Assembly (NCBI GenBank): GCA_964036195.1
Contig: OZ038455.1
Coordinates: forward strand, 12,417,855 to 12,481,854
Direction of reading: 5' to 3'
Length of the DNA: 64,000 nucleotides
Source: Sphaerolaimus hirsutus
Lineage: Eukaryota > Nematoda > Chromadorea > Monhysterida > Sphaerolaimidae
A program made the position numbers and the translations under genes. Numbering within the stretch: the stretch's first letter is position 1; the number at the start of each line of letters is the position of its first letter. The notes under the pieces were generated by a model. That model saw nothing but the letters and a program-made list of their open reading frames with translations, was not told the DNA's origin and ran no database searches. Positions 10,701 through 19,232 of this stretch are shown here, one piece after another.

Positions 10701-13700
10701 AACATCCGTTCGGCGCTCTTCAGACAGCAACAAAAGCGCACCCAGGTGCCACTCACGGACCCTGTAAAATGCCCTGTAGAATGTCAACTGTCATGAAATG
10801 TTGCAAATTTCATGTAAAATGTGCATAAATGTAAAATGAGCACTTTACATGACTTTCCTCACTTTGCGTGACATTTTCCATTTTACAGGACATTTTACAT
10901 GACTTTTGACGCTTTGCATGACATTTGACATTTTCCAGGTCATTTCACAGGGTCCGGTAGTGCCTCCAGGAGAAAGAATCTGAAGCGAGCGAACACAAGG
11001 CCAGGGTCACTTTGGGCGTCATCATGGGCACCTTCCTACTCTGCTGGTTGCCCTTCTTCATCGTCAACGTGATCAGGGGCTACATGCCGCACCTGGTGCC
11101 CATCATCTGGTTCCAGTCGCTCACTTGGCTAGGTTATGCGAATTCAAGTGCGAATCCGGTCATCTACTCGATTTTCAATAGAGACTTCAGGAGGGCTTTT
11201 AAGGCCATTTTGACAAGGTCGTGCGGCTGCTGCACCGGGCCCATTCATGGTGAGTGTTTTTCGGTGCCAACCTGATTACCGTATTTCCTCGAAATACCCC
11301 CCTCGTTTGACCCCCCCCCCTCTCGAGACCACTATGAAACAATCACCCCCCCCCCCTCGAAATACCCCCCCCCCAAGATTGAGTGTAAAGAGAACGTACA
11401 TGACAAATACTGCAGTATGTGTTCTGCGTAGTGTAGAACACACGTTAAAACAGTGTCGGAATCACGTTAGAACAATGTTTATACCATCTACGTACTAATA
11501 TAAGGAGTCTACAGGAGTCTATACATGTCTATACATGTCAGTTATTGATGCATTTTTCTACCCCAGCGCACATCACAAACAACGATTTTGTTCAGGGATT
11601 TCAAAAAATTTCTTGCGAAATAATAACCCCCCCCTCGAAATACCCCCCCCCCCTCTCGGGAGCACTATGAAACAATCACCCCCCGGGGGGTATTTCGAGG
11701 AAATACGGTATTTGTGATTTTGTCAAACCGGAAATAAATAGAAACTTGTTGCGAAAATCTGTCCAATAAGACGGAATTCACATTGTACAGAGATGATTAA
11801 AAACATTATTTTAAATGCCCACACCAGGCGCTTTCCGCGGTGCTTAACGCCCGCCGCAGTTTTTTCCCTTTATTCCGCCTGAATTGAAGCTCTCGTCTCA
11901 TATTTAGCTCGCGATGCAGGGCACCTTAACACCCAGAAACTCAGCGCAAACAGCTTCGCAACATTGCGCTGTCTATCTTATGTACCTCACAGCTGCCCAA
12001 GACCGACTGTGCGGCTTGCGGAACAGAGCCGAGCTGAACCACATGGCCGTGGGCAACGAGCACGATGCGCCCAATGCTGACAACTGCAGCAGACAGCCGT
12101 CGGCCTGCTATGACCAAGTCGGTTGGGACTAGTGATGGAAAAGCGCCATGGCGCTGGCGCCTGGCGCTAGCGCCAAACAAAAAAGCGCCATGGCGCTTTT
12201 GGCGCTTGGCGCCATTTTCCTGTGGCGCTATTGGCGCCTGGCGCCAGCATTTTAAATGGCGCCAAAAAAGCGCCAACGATAACGATAAAATTTGTCCAAT
12301 ACTGTTGTAATACTAAGTGTATAATGTGTTTATTTTTACTTAAAGTTGTTTATATTTGGATAGTGAGTAAATGTGCCTTTGTTTGCCCCCTAAATATTTA
12401 CTGGTATTTATTATTTATAATGATCAGTTTTCAGAGAATATTTACATGATACTTTTTTCAAAGTATCAGACTAAACAATTGGTTGGTGATCTAAATCACT
12501 ATTTTGAGTGTATTTATTCTAATAGAAGATTGCTGTTATATTTTTTGTCAACATTTTACCTGCCATTTTTTTAGAGGTGCCGTTCTATTGGAAGCTGCCA
12601 TTCTATTTTTTCACACATTTTTCATTTGCACATTGTTTTATTTTTAATGAAACTCACAAATTGATTCAATATCACAGCATTGATTTGAAATTTAATATCT
12701 AAATATTTGAATGCTCTGAATGTTCTCACCATACATTTTTATTTTTTTGTGTTTTGGCACCCTTTCAATGTAATATCACCTGCCGTTCTATTGGAGGCTG
12801 CCATTCTATTGTTTTCGTGAGTGCAAAAACGTGTTAAAACCCGCGGTTCTATTGAAGGTGCCATTCTATTGGAGGTATGCCATTCTATTGGAAGAAATAC
12901 GATTACAGTATACTCCAGTCACTTAACACCCTGCACGCGTGGTTCCCGCTGGAAGCGTGCCAAAGATTTTTTTCGCATCCGATTTTCATAAAAAGTAGAA
13001 AATGTCATCTCTGTTACAACGCTATACGTTATAAATATCATTCACAACGATGTTTTTTCATCTTTTATACAAAAATCGCATGCTTTATCATCATTGGCAC
13101 GTTTCCAACGTGAGACATAAATGAGTGCGAGGGCAGAGTATCATGTCCGCCTAGTATACTTTGTAGTAAATTCTTTTCACTGAACACTATAACATCGGTA
13201 GTATGGGCACATATTTATGTTAGATTTACCTATATACTCATTATTCTACCCAAAATTGCTAAAATTTTTTTTGGCGCTGGCGCTATTGGCGCTTGGCGCC
13301 ATTGCCGTCTGGCGCCATTGGCGCTTGGCGCCGAGCTCCAGAAAAGCGCCATGGCGCTTTTGGCGCTTGGCGCCATTTTGCTCTGGCGCCATTGGCGCTT
13401 GGCGCTGGGGGGTGGAAAAGCGCCATGGCGCTTTTGGCGCTTGGCGCCAAAACCTTGGCGCTTTTTCCATCACTAGTTGGGACACGTCAGTGGCCACGGG
13501 CGTTTTTTCAACATTGTATTGCGATATATAGCGTTATAAAGTACAGCCACTTGCCTGGTATATCTGTATACATTGAGTCATAACTAGTGATGGAATGGCG
13601 CCGTGGTGCTGGCGCCCTTTAATGGCGCCAGCGCCATGGCGCCGTTGTTTCTGGCGCCCGGCGCAGTTTTTTCAGATGGCGCCTGACGCCATTTTTTCCT

Positions 13701-15590
13701 GGCGCTTTTCCTGACTACTCATAACCGTATTAAAGAGCTATTAAAAATAAACATTTTTCTAAACTGGGTCATTGGACAAAAACTTTTTTTTCCACCCCTA
13801 ACCCTTCTCAACGTCAAAAAATTGATAACCCCTGATACCCCACAAAAAGCAATCTGCAATTATTTAAAACATAGGCATTTACTTGGCTATCTGCCAACCC
13901 GTCTCGCAGGCGAGCACTTTGTTGCCCAGTTCGACGCACGCGAACAAGCACAACAAGGACACCGGCGCGACGATGGCGAACAACAACAACACGGCGCCGC
14001 CGTCCAGCGCCATGGACACCAGCGTCACGCCGCTCTTGCAGGAGCACAGGAAACACGAGCGCGACCGATCAGGCTTTTCTGATGTGGATGATGGTGAGTA
14101 GTGGTGGAAAAGCGCCAGGATTTTGGCGCCTAGCGCCAGCGCCAGACGTTTTGTTCCAGGCATGGCGCTTTTCATTGGTGCGGCGTCAAACACGAATGGC
14201 GCCGCATAAAAATTGCGCGTTTGCGTTTTTTTCCTTTGGTGCTTGTCCGTCACAAATGGTGAGCTCACAAATGACGCGGGAAGTCACTTCGCATAGAAAA
14301 AAGGCACTAATATGAATTAAGTTGACACGAAGCAGGCGATCGTGTTACATAGAACATTGGTTAGCATTAGAGTTGGTAAATTACGGTAATAATTAAATAT
14401 TTACCGTCGCAGGGCTGAATGCAAGAACATGTCCGGAAGCAGAATCACAAAGGAAACACGATCATACTGAAATGCAGCGTTTGTCTAGCCACCGGCCCAG
14501 TGTTACAGAGGTCGACGCTTTGCTGCCCAACGGGTCTAACAAATCAATAACAAATGTACAGCCGATTGCACAAAGTAATGGCAGTTTGCCAAATTCGTGG
14601 GTTATAATTATTTAAATGTAACCAGCCTCAAAGTATGACTTCTTTCAAATTTTCTCTCATTGCAGCGGCAGAAAATCGCACCGCCGGCGGCCAAAGTCAA
14701 TGCGCGAGCGTTGGTGCTCCATGGCGCTGGCGCCAAGGGCCTGGCGCCGGCACAAGGGTGTGGATCACACACCCATATTGCAATCGGCAGATGTATCCAG
14801 CAGGCGCTATGATCAAGATTTTGAACTCATGCACGGTACATGCCAATCTTTTAAAGTCAACACCTCTCCTTCATTCACAGCAAAAAATGGGTTCTGTGAA
14901 GACACTTCCACACACCCCGACACGCTCCACGAGAGTTTTGGCGAAGTTTCTTCCACACACTTCACCTAGCTTCACGAAGCTCGAAATTTCGTGAAGCGCG
15001 CTTCCCGTCGCTGACTCAGTGAAACACTTCACAAATTGTGCAGCTTCGTTGAAGCACGTCCGTGATGTGAAGTGTCTTCATACGTTAAATTTCGTGAAGT
15101 GCCGACCAGCTTCGTGAAGCGTATGGAAGTGTCGCCGGGAAGACACTTCAAAACGCTTCACGACGCATCACACGACCATTTTTTGCTGTGGTCCACATTT
15201 GTCAACAACCAAACGAAATTTGCAGCGCACCGCGCGCGCGCCAACACGGCCACCGGCAGCGGCGCCATGCGCAGAAAACGGCACGTGAAAAGCGCCAGAA
15301 ACACGCCAATCAAACACTGCGGCACGCCAAATTCGGCGCTTTCGTTCACCAGCGGGGCGGAGTTTAGTTGCGATCGAACTCCGCCCCCTTCGCCGAGACA
15401 CGTGGTCAGCTCTTTGGAACATAGGCCCAGAGAAGCCATTGGTCGTGTCAGAAACGGTTGGATGCAATTTGAGGAAAATTTGGATGCCCACGGGGGCAGC
15501 GGGGCTGTCAATGGATGTACAATGGTGCCCAGAGTGGATGTTCCGAGAAGGCACAGAAAGTCGGTGTCTTTGGAGAGATTAGGTGAGTAA
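7738..15590 (+). CDS. D1-like biogenic-amine (dopamine-type) GPCR
   Basis: Exons 7738-7986, 8786-9007, 9407-9639, 10640-10745, 10970-11249, 11993-12117, 13910-14093, 14413-14596, 14666-14835, 15226-15590; phases agree throughout, 705 residues. Plasma-membrane receptor, probably Gs-coupled. TM1-2 read [11 protein letters not shown] and [21 protein letters not shown]3 has the amine-binding Asp in [13 protein letters not shown] and a DRY motif ([11 protein letters not shown]). TM5 has the serine cluster [13 protein letters not shown]6 [14 protein letters not shown]7 [21 protein letters not shown] palmitoylation-type cysteine group follows. VNDL and [15 protein letters not shown] point to the invertebrate D1-like dopamine group; another amine is possible. 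The ligand is inferred. ICL3 is short, but the C-tail is about 330 residues over five exons, unusually long. Start: Met at 7738 just before TM1; an in-frame Met at 7567 would add 57 residues. The exon 2/3 junction (GTTGGT donor at 9008) and exon 6 donor are the weakest. The stop TAA at 15588 overlaps a donor-like GTGAGTAA. Confidence 0.82.
8078..8255. repeat. Inverted-repeat MITE, ATACGCACATCTGCCCG ends
   Basis: ATACGCACATCTGCCCG near 8080 recurs inverted as CGGGCAGATGTGCGTAT near 8230. Inside is a shorter inverted pair containing CACTAATGTCATT. Located in intron 1 of the GPCR. Confidence 0.6.
8426..8632. mobile_element. Harbinger-type MITE (GGCCCTGCGCACACTA ends)
   Basis: The left end GGCCCTGCGCACACTA is mirrored by CTAGTGTGCGCAGG at the right. 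Long internal arms (GTTTTCACACGAAATTTTG and its complement) fold back around TCATTnnnGAGTTTTC motifs. It matches the copy at 18266-18465 closely and shares its outer end with the autonomous-looking Harbinger at 1-7449. In GPCR intron 1. Confidence 0.75.
9120..9295. mobile_element. Degraded GGCGCC-type hAT remnant
   Basis: TAGTGGTGGCCGTGG opens a stretch rich in GCGCC/GGCGC words ending near TGGCGCTTTTAC, like the better preserved copies at 12130 and 54447. No target duplication could be found. Confidence 0.4.
9700..10630. other. GPCR intron 3: no repeat family or gene recognised
   Basis: AT-rich sequence between the TM5 and ICL3 exons. I see no inverted ends, no coding-like frame and no RNA gene. 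The ORFs starting at 10515-10558 are shadows running into exon 4. Confidence 0.4.
10746..10969 (+). mobile_element. MITE that is exactly an intron (introner-like)
   Basis: The 224 bases between the receptor's ICL3 and TM6 exons start GTGCCACTCACGGACCCTG and end CAGGGTCCGGTAGTGCCTCCAG. The complement of the right end (GGAGGCACTACCGGACCCTG) matches the left end (GGTGCCACTCACGGACCCTG). The inside is palindromic, built from TGTAAAATG/CATTTTACA and TGACATTT words. Both splice sites therefore lie in the terminal repeats. Related copies: 24047-24784, 47693-47776, 56068-56299 and 59608-59797, the last again a whole intron. Confidence 0.75.
11277..11710. mobile_element. MITE of the TACCGTATTTCCTCGAAATA family
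   Basis: TACCGTATTTCCTCGAAATA followed by C-runs at the left, and the mirrored GGGGTATTTCGAGGAAATA then CGGTA at the right. Inner copies of CTCGAAATACCCCCC occur near 11355 and 11634. Lies in GPCR intron 5. Confidence 0.75.
12130..13475. mobile_element. hAT non-autonomous element, TSD GTTGGGAC
   Basis: TAGTGATGGAAAAGCGCC at the left and the inverted GGCGCTTTTTCCATCACTA at the right, flanked on both sides by the perfect 8-bp duplication GTTGGGAC (12122-12129 and 13476-13483). Subterminal parts are dense in GGCGCC/GCGCCA words. The centre is AT-rich with repeated GCCATTCTATTGGA units (about 12580-12895) and a nested MITE. No transposase frame. It begins about 12 bases past the proposed donor of GPCR exon 6. 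Confidence 0.9.
12904..13160 (-). mobile_element. Nested MITE (GATACTCTGCCCTCGCACT family)
   Basis: Shares, in the opposite orientation, the blocks CACGCGTGGTTCCCGCTGGA and GAGTGCGAGGGCAGAGTATC with the element at 21363-21620. It also shares a GGAAnCGTGCCAA block with its own inverted partner. Sits inside the hAT element at 12130-13475, so it is younger or was carried along. Confidence 0.6.
13585..13717. mobile_element. Short GGCGCC-type hAT element, TSD GTCATAAC/CTCATAAC
   Basis: Starts TAGTGATGGAATGGCGCC and ends GGCGCTTTTCCTGACTA. The flanking 8-mers GTCATAAC and CTCATAAC differ at one base. In GPCR intron 6, 110 bases past the larger copy. Confidence 0.75.
14099..14255. mobile_element. 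hAT element inserted at the exon 7 donor, TSD ATGGTGAG
   Basis: Begins TAGTGGTGGAAAAGCGCC; the right end, read as complement, is TTGTGACGGACAAGCACC. Perfect 8-bp duplication ATGGTGAG at 14091-14098 and 14256-14263. The duplicated target contains the GPCR exon 7 splice donor (G|GTGAG), so two copies of that donor core now exist. Confidence 0.85.
14876..15190. mobile_element. MITE with CACAGCAAAAAATGG ends
   Basis: Left CACAGCAAAAAATGG, right CCATTTTTTGCTGTG. The interior is built of GTGAAGTGTCTTC/GAAGACACTTCAC words in both directions. Occupies most of GPCR intron 9. A second copy is at 28064-28446. Confidence 0.8.
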
Positions 15591-15656
15591 GGTTGAAATT
15601 GATTTGATCGCATTAAAATGGCATTGGCAGCGAGGGGTGCGCCTGCGCACACGCGC

Positions 15657-15769
15657 GGTATACCGTATATCCAGGAATATAACCCAGGGGTGTTATTTTT
15701 TGAACTTTTAGATTTAGATTTTTTGGATGGGGAGTTACTCGAGGGGGAGTTATTCGAGGATATGCGGTA
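15657..15769. mobile_element. Short copy of the TACCGTATTTCCTCGAATA family
   Basis: ATACCGTATATCCAGGAATA at the left, mirrored by TATTCGAGGATATGCGGTA at the right; diverged. Confidence 0.55.
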
Positions 15770-15956
15770 GACTGAAAACTCGTTGAGATCATTGCCGATA
15801 TTTCATGCTCAAAAAGTAAGACGCTACCAAACCTAACACCCTACCCAGATTTGGAATCAGCGATGGTGCTCACTACAAAATATCCCGTCAAGTCTTGCCA
15901 TGATAAAATATACGACTGCAGCGATGCTTTTGAAATTGTCGCTACTGTTTGACAAA

Positions 15957-16162
15957 ACAAGGACGTATCTAGAGGGGGTGTACCCACAAGGGGGCCGCCA
16001 ACGCCAATTTCTATGGCGCCATGGCAAGGCGCATACGAATGGCGCCAGCGCCATGTCACCATTATTTACGTACTAGAGCGGCAAACTTTGAGGGGGCTCG
16101 TTCCAGGGCTCCGTATATAAACAGCTTCTACCACGTAAAAAATTCTGGATACGCCCCTGTGA
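15957..16162. mobile_element. Diverged CAGGGACGTATCC-family hAT
   Basis: Left CAAGGACGTATCTAGAGGGG and right CTGGATACGCCCCTG resemble the ends of the copies at 37170 and 41185. GGCGCC words lie inside. Flanking 8-mers match poorly (TGACAAAA and TGATGAAG). Confidence 0.5.
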
Positions 16163-16175
16163 TGAAGGATACGCA

Positions 16176-16663
16176 CAGGGGTCTCCTAGGGGGGGGGGGG
16201 CTGCCCCCCCCCCCCAAATCCGCCAGCTATCTATCGATCCAGGAGGCCGGTCAGCTATCTATCTATCCCGAGGCAAAATTTTTGGCTACTACCCCCAAAG
16301 ACCCCCCCCCCCCCCAATCACTCAGCTATCTATCTATCTGGAGTGGTTTTTGAGAAATTTTGCCCCAATTTTCGCTCAAAATCACTAATTTTCGCACCTT
16401 TTTATAGTTTTTCACCTTCAAATTCGTGCTCTCCGGCTATATGCGTGGTTGTATGTCTGTTTTTAGCCATTTTAAACCTACTTTTAGCCACTTTTAACCG
16501 ATTACTAGCGATTTTTTCCCCTTTCGGCCTTCTATGCACTGAAAAAGCCTATATATTTTGACCCCGCGAGCCCCCCCCCAGCAAAATTTTCCAGCTATCC
16601 CTCGGGAGGAGCGATTTGCTATCTATCCAGCCCCCGCGAGGGCCAAAATCTTGGAGACCCCTG
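16176..16663. mobile_element. hAT element with CAGGGGTCTCC ends, TSD GATACGCA
   Basis: Starts CAGGGGTCTCCTAGGGG and ends TTGGAGACCCCTG, with perfect 8-bp duplications GATACGCA at 16168-16175 and 16664-16671. Interior has G/C runs and repeated CAGCTATCTATCTATC words. Related copies are at 22044-22400, 24169-24675 and, degraded, about 51525-51780 and 56420-56960. Confidence 0.85.
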
Positions 16664-17051
16664 GATACGCAGCATCATTGTATTATAACAGACTAGCCCA
16701 TTCTATTCCGTATAACCACATTTCTATCTGTATATAGCTATCACGTTTCCCTGAATAATCTCCCAGCTGCGTATCAAAACCATCGGAAGTGAAACATGAT
16801 GAAAAATCAGACAGAAAACAGCCTTATTTGATCTACTGGGGGATTGTTCAAATGAATCTTCATTTTTTCATCTCAGAAAAGATTATCAAATAGAATTATA
16901 TTTATGTGAATTGGTGCTGATAATGATATTCCATTTCTATTTTCTGAAGGCTGTATTTACAGAGTGATCTCCTATTTACTTTTCCTTGCCACACGGCATT
17001 CACACATTTTATAATTGTACCGAATGAAGTCGGCAGCGCAGAGTGGCACAC

Positions 17052-17205
17052 CATCGAAATTTGGGAAACTATTGAATTTGTTTTGATCACATTTGAGTTT
17101 ACCAGAATGAGGAGTCTGTCAAATACGGTTAGCGGCAATCAGAAATCATTCGTTCTGGTAAACTCAACTGTATTCAAAACTGATCAATGAGTTCTCAAAT
17201 TTCAA
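17052..17205. repeat. Inverted repeat of the GTTTTGATCACATTTGAGTTTACC type
   Basis: AAATTTGGGAAACT...TTTGAGTTTACCAGAATGAGG folds onto GGTAAACTCAACTGTATTCAAAAC...CTCAAATTT. A related hairpin lies at 17990-18145. Confidence 0.5.
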
Positions 17206-17207
17206 TG

Positions 17208-17888
17208 GTTTATAGTCGGCAGACATGATACTATACAATGAGTCGCATGATGTCATATCATGCACGCTGTATCCAACCCGTACAACTCTGTTTTGGTGAC
17301 TCGTGCTTACGCATATACGGAATGAAACTATTCAATTGTGCCCGCACAATTCAAACCCCCGTCAAAGTGTAGTTGAGTTTTTTGGCATGATGCCATCTAA
17401 GCGTCGTCTGGATCTGAATAAATACAAAGCGGGAACGTTTTATGAATTCAAAATTTTGAACGTAACAAGTTTTCGTCAAAATGAATCGATAGCGTGTAAC
17501 TTTTCTAAATATGAATTAGATGAAACGTAGGTAAACGTATAATCTAAAATTTGCAGCACCGATCGGCACAAAAATTGGAGTAAACGAGTGCGTAAAGAAC
17601 AGCACATTTTTATTTTCCTTCTTACTATGTTTATATTTTCTTTTTTACTAAATTCCTTTCTCGTTCGCTCTACAAGAACAAAATATAACTTTCCAATTTT
17701 GTAGAATGATATGTCTGTCGACTATACATATTGACATATTCACGACCCACTGTGCACCGTTTTTCTACCGTATTTAAGATGTATCGCACTTCGCTGTTCA
17801 GTAAGATGTTGAATTTCATTGACGCTCAGCGAAGCGAAACATAAGTGGACCAAACCTGTGTAATATCATGTCTGCCGACTATACTAGT
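17208..17888. mobile_element. Putative element with TATAGTCGGCAGACATGATA ends
   Basis: TATAGTCGGCAGACATGATA near 17212 is mirrored by TATCATGTCTGCCGACTATA near 17867-17886. The flanks do not show a clear duplication. It contains a short open frame, listed separately. Confidence 0.55.
17373..17530 (+). other. Possible alternative last exon of the GPCR, or TE reading frame
   Basis: After an AG at 17371-17372, an open frame of 52 codons runs to a TAG (key words PSKRRLDLNKY and KAGTFYEFKILNV). Its entry phase would match a donor at 15583 in the receptor's exon 10. It is AT-rich, unlike the other exons, and lies between the inverted ends of a putative transposon. I consider transposon sequence more likely than receptor sequence. 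Confidence 0.2.
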
Positions 17889-17989
17889 ATGCGTGGCCAG
17901 TGTTTCAAAGAATCGTTTTCCATGTTCGCCATGTGTTTGTATCGTCTGTTCAAATACTCATTGTGGCCACGCCCACTACTAAATCACTT

Positions 17990-18150
17990 TTTGGGAAACT
18001 CATAAATCAGTTTTGAGCACATTTGAGTTTACCCAAATGAATTATTTTTGATCGCCACCAACAGTAGTTGACAGGAACCTCATTGTGGAAAACTCAAATG
18101 TGTTCAAAACTGTTTTGTGAGTTTCCCAAATTTCGGTGGTATACTAGTTT
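17990..18150. repeat. MITE-like hairpin (GGGAAACTCATAAATCAG arms)
   Basis: GGGAAACTCATAAATCAG...TTTGAGTTTACCC pairs with GGAAAACTCAAATGTG...TGTGAGTTTCCC. Related in its arms to the Harbinger-type MITEs at 8426 and 18266. Confidence 0.5.
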
Positions 18151-18265
18151 CCACAGCGCCATTGAGGGAGTCTGAAGGACTGAAACTCTAAACAGAATGG
18201 AATTATAAAGAAAGACATGCATCACATTTTTCTCTGGTGACCAATACACAACGAAGTGCATGTAT

Positions 18266-18465
18266 GGCCCTGCGCACACTAGTTTTCTCACGAAATTTCG
18301 AAAACTCTTAAATGAGCTTTGAACGTGTTTGAGTTTTCCACAATGAGTTATTTTTAATCTCCGTCAACTGAAGTTGACGACCACCTCATTGTAGAAAACT
18401 CAAATTGGTTCTAAGCTGATTTGTGAGTTTTCGAAATTTCGTGTGAAAACTAGTGTGTGCAGGCA
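18266..18465. mobile_element. Harbinger-type MITE (GGCCCTGCGCACACTAG ends)
   Basis: GGCCCTGCGCACACTAG at the left and CTAGTGTGTGCAGG at the right, long pairing arms, close to the 8426-8632 copy. Lies between the GPCR and nucleobindin genes. Confidence 0.75.
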
Positions 18466-18469
18466 CATT

Positions 18470-19030
18470 ATAACGATAGGGAGTAGCTTTTACGTAAAAC
18501 ACATTTGTCTAATACACGGTCAATCATTACGCTCAATACGCAACAAACACTGGTTTTAAAAAAGCAGTAAGAAAAGAAAATAAAAGAAAGAAAAAACGCG
18601 GAAGAATGGTTACATAGCAAGGAACTTAGGGACCAACAAATAAATAGACACAGGAATCTCAAATGCGGGACACAAATGTGATAGAATTTTGCAGCACACG
18701 ACAATCACACAGCCGAGATTTCACCCATAAGGAGCAAATTTGATGGCTATCATTAGACATCCTAGATAGAATCGTGATGTTGCCTTATCTGGGGCCCTGT
18801 AATTGTTCATAGGACTGATTTTGTGATTAAACGAATGTAGATAATTTAAAATTGAATCAATCAGAGATATATCGAATACAGGACCAAACGAGAATTTTTG
18901 GGTCAACTCAGACCCAAAAACGATGACAACTGCTGGAAAAGATTGCCAGCAGCGTCAGCGCAAATTCCAACAATACCTGAAAAACCCGGCTCAAAGTGTT
19001 ATTTCGCTCTACATAGGAATTTTGCAACAA
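18470..19030. other. Intergenic stretch, nothing recognised
   Basis: Between the convergent GPCR and nucleobindin genes. A purine-rich patch lies near 18560-18610. No gene, RNA or clear repeat was seen. Confidence 0.4.
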
Positions 19031-19206
19031 CCGTATTTACTGGAATAATACCCCAGAGTTTTTTTTTCGTCAGACGTTTTTGAGAAGGAAGTATTCTTGG
19101 GGGGGGGGTTATTCAAGCGGGGAAATATTTACCTCTCTTGTCTAACGGGGGAACGATCCAAATGGGGAATTATTCAAGTGGGGGGGGGGCTATTCGAGTA
19201 AAACCG
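19031..19206. mobile_element. Copy of the CCGTATTTACTCGAATA MITE family
   Basis: CCGTATTTACTGGAATAATA at the left and TTCGAGTAAAACCGTA at the right, separated by G-rich GGGGAATTATTCAAG words. It ends only about 27 bases past the nucleobindin stop codon, so it probably lies in the 3' UTR. Confidence 0.6.
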
Positions 19207-19232
19207 TACTTTGCACCCGTCTCTCTCCACCA

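Noticed and set aside
11260-11400. A CRISPR-like repeat-spacer impression from CTCGAAATACCCCCC units
   Set aside because: Units are irregular, few and inside a MITE; the genes show this is an animal genome, where CRISPR arrays are not expected.
15072-15225. N-terminal extension of the open frame preceding GPCR exon 10
   Set aside because: It is the right part of a MITE; an acceptor at 15224-15225 gives the correct phase from exon 9.
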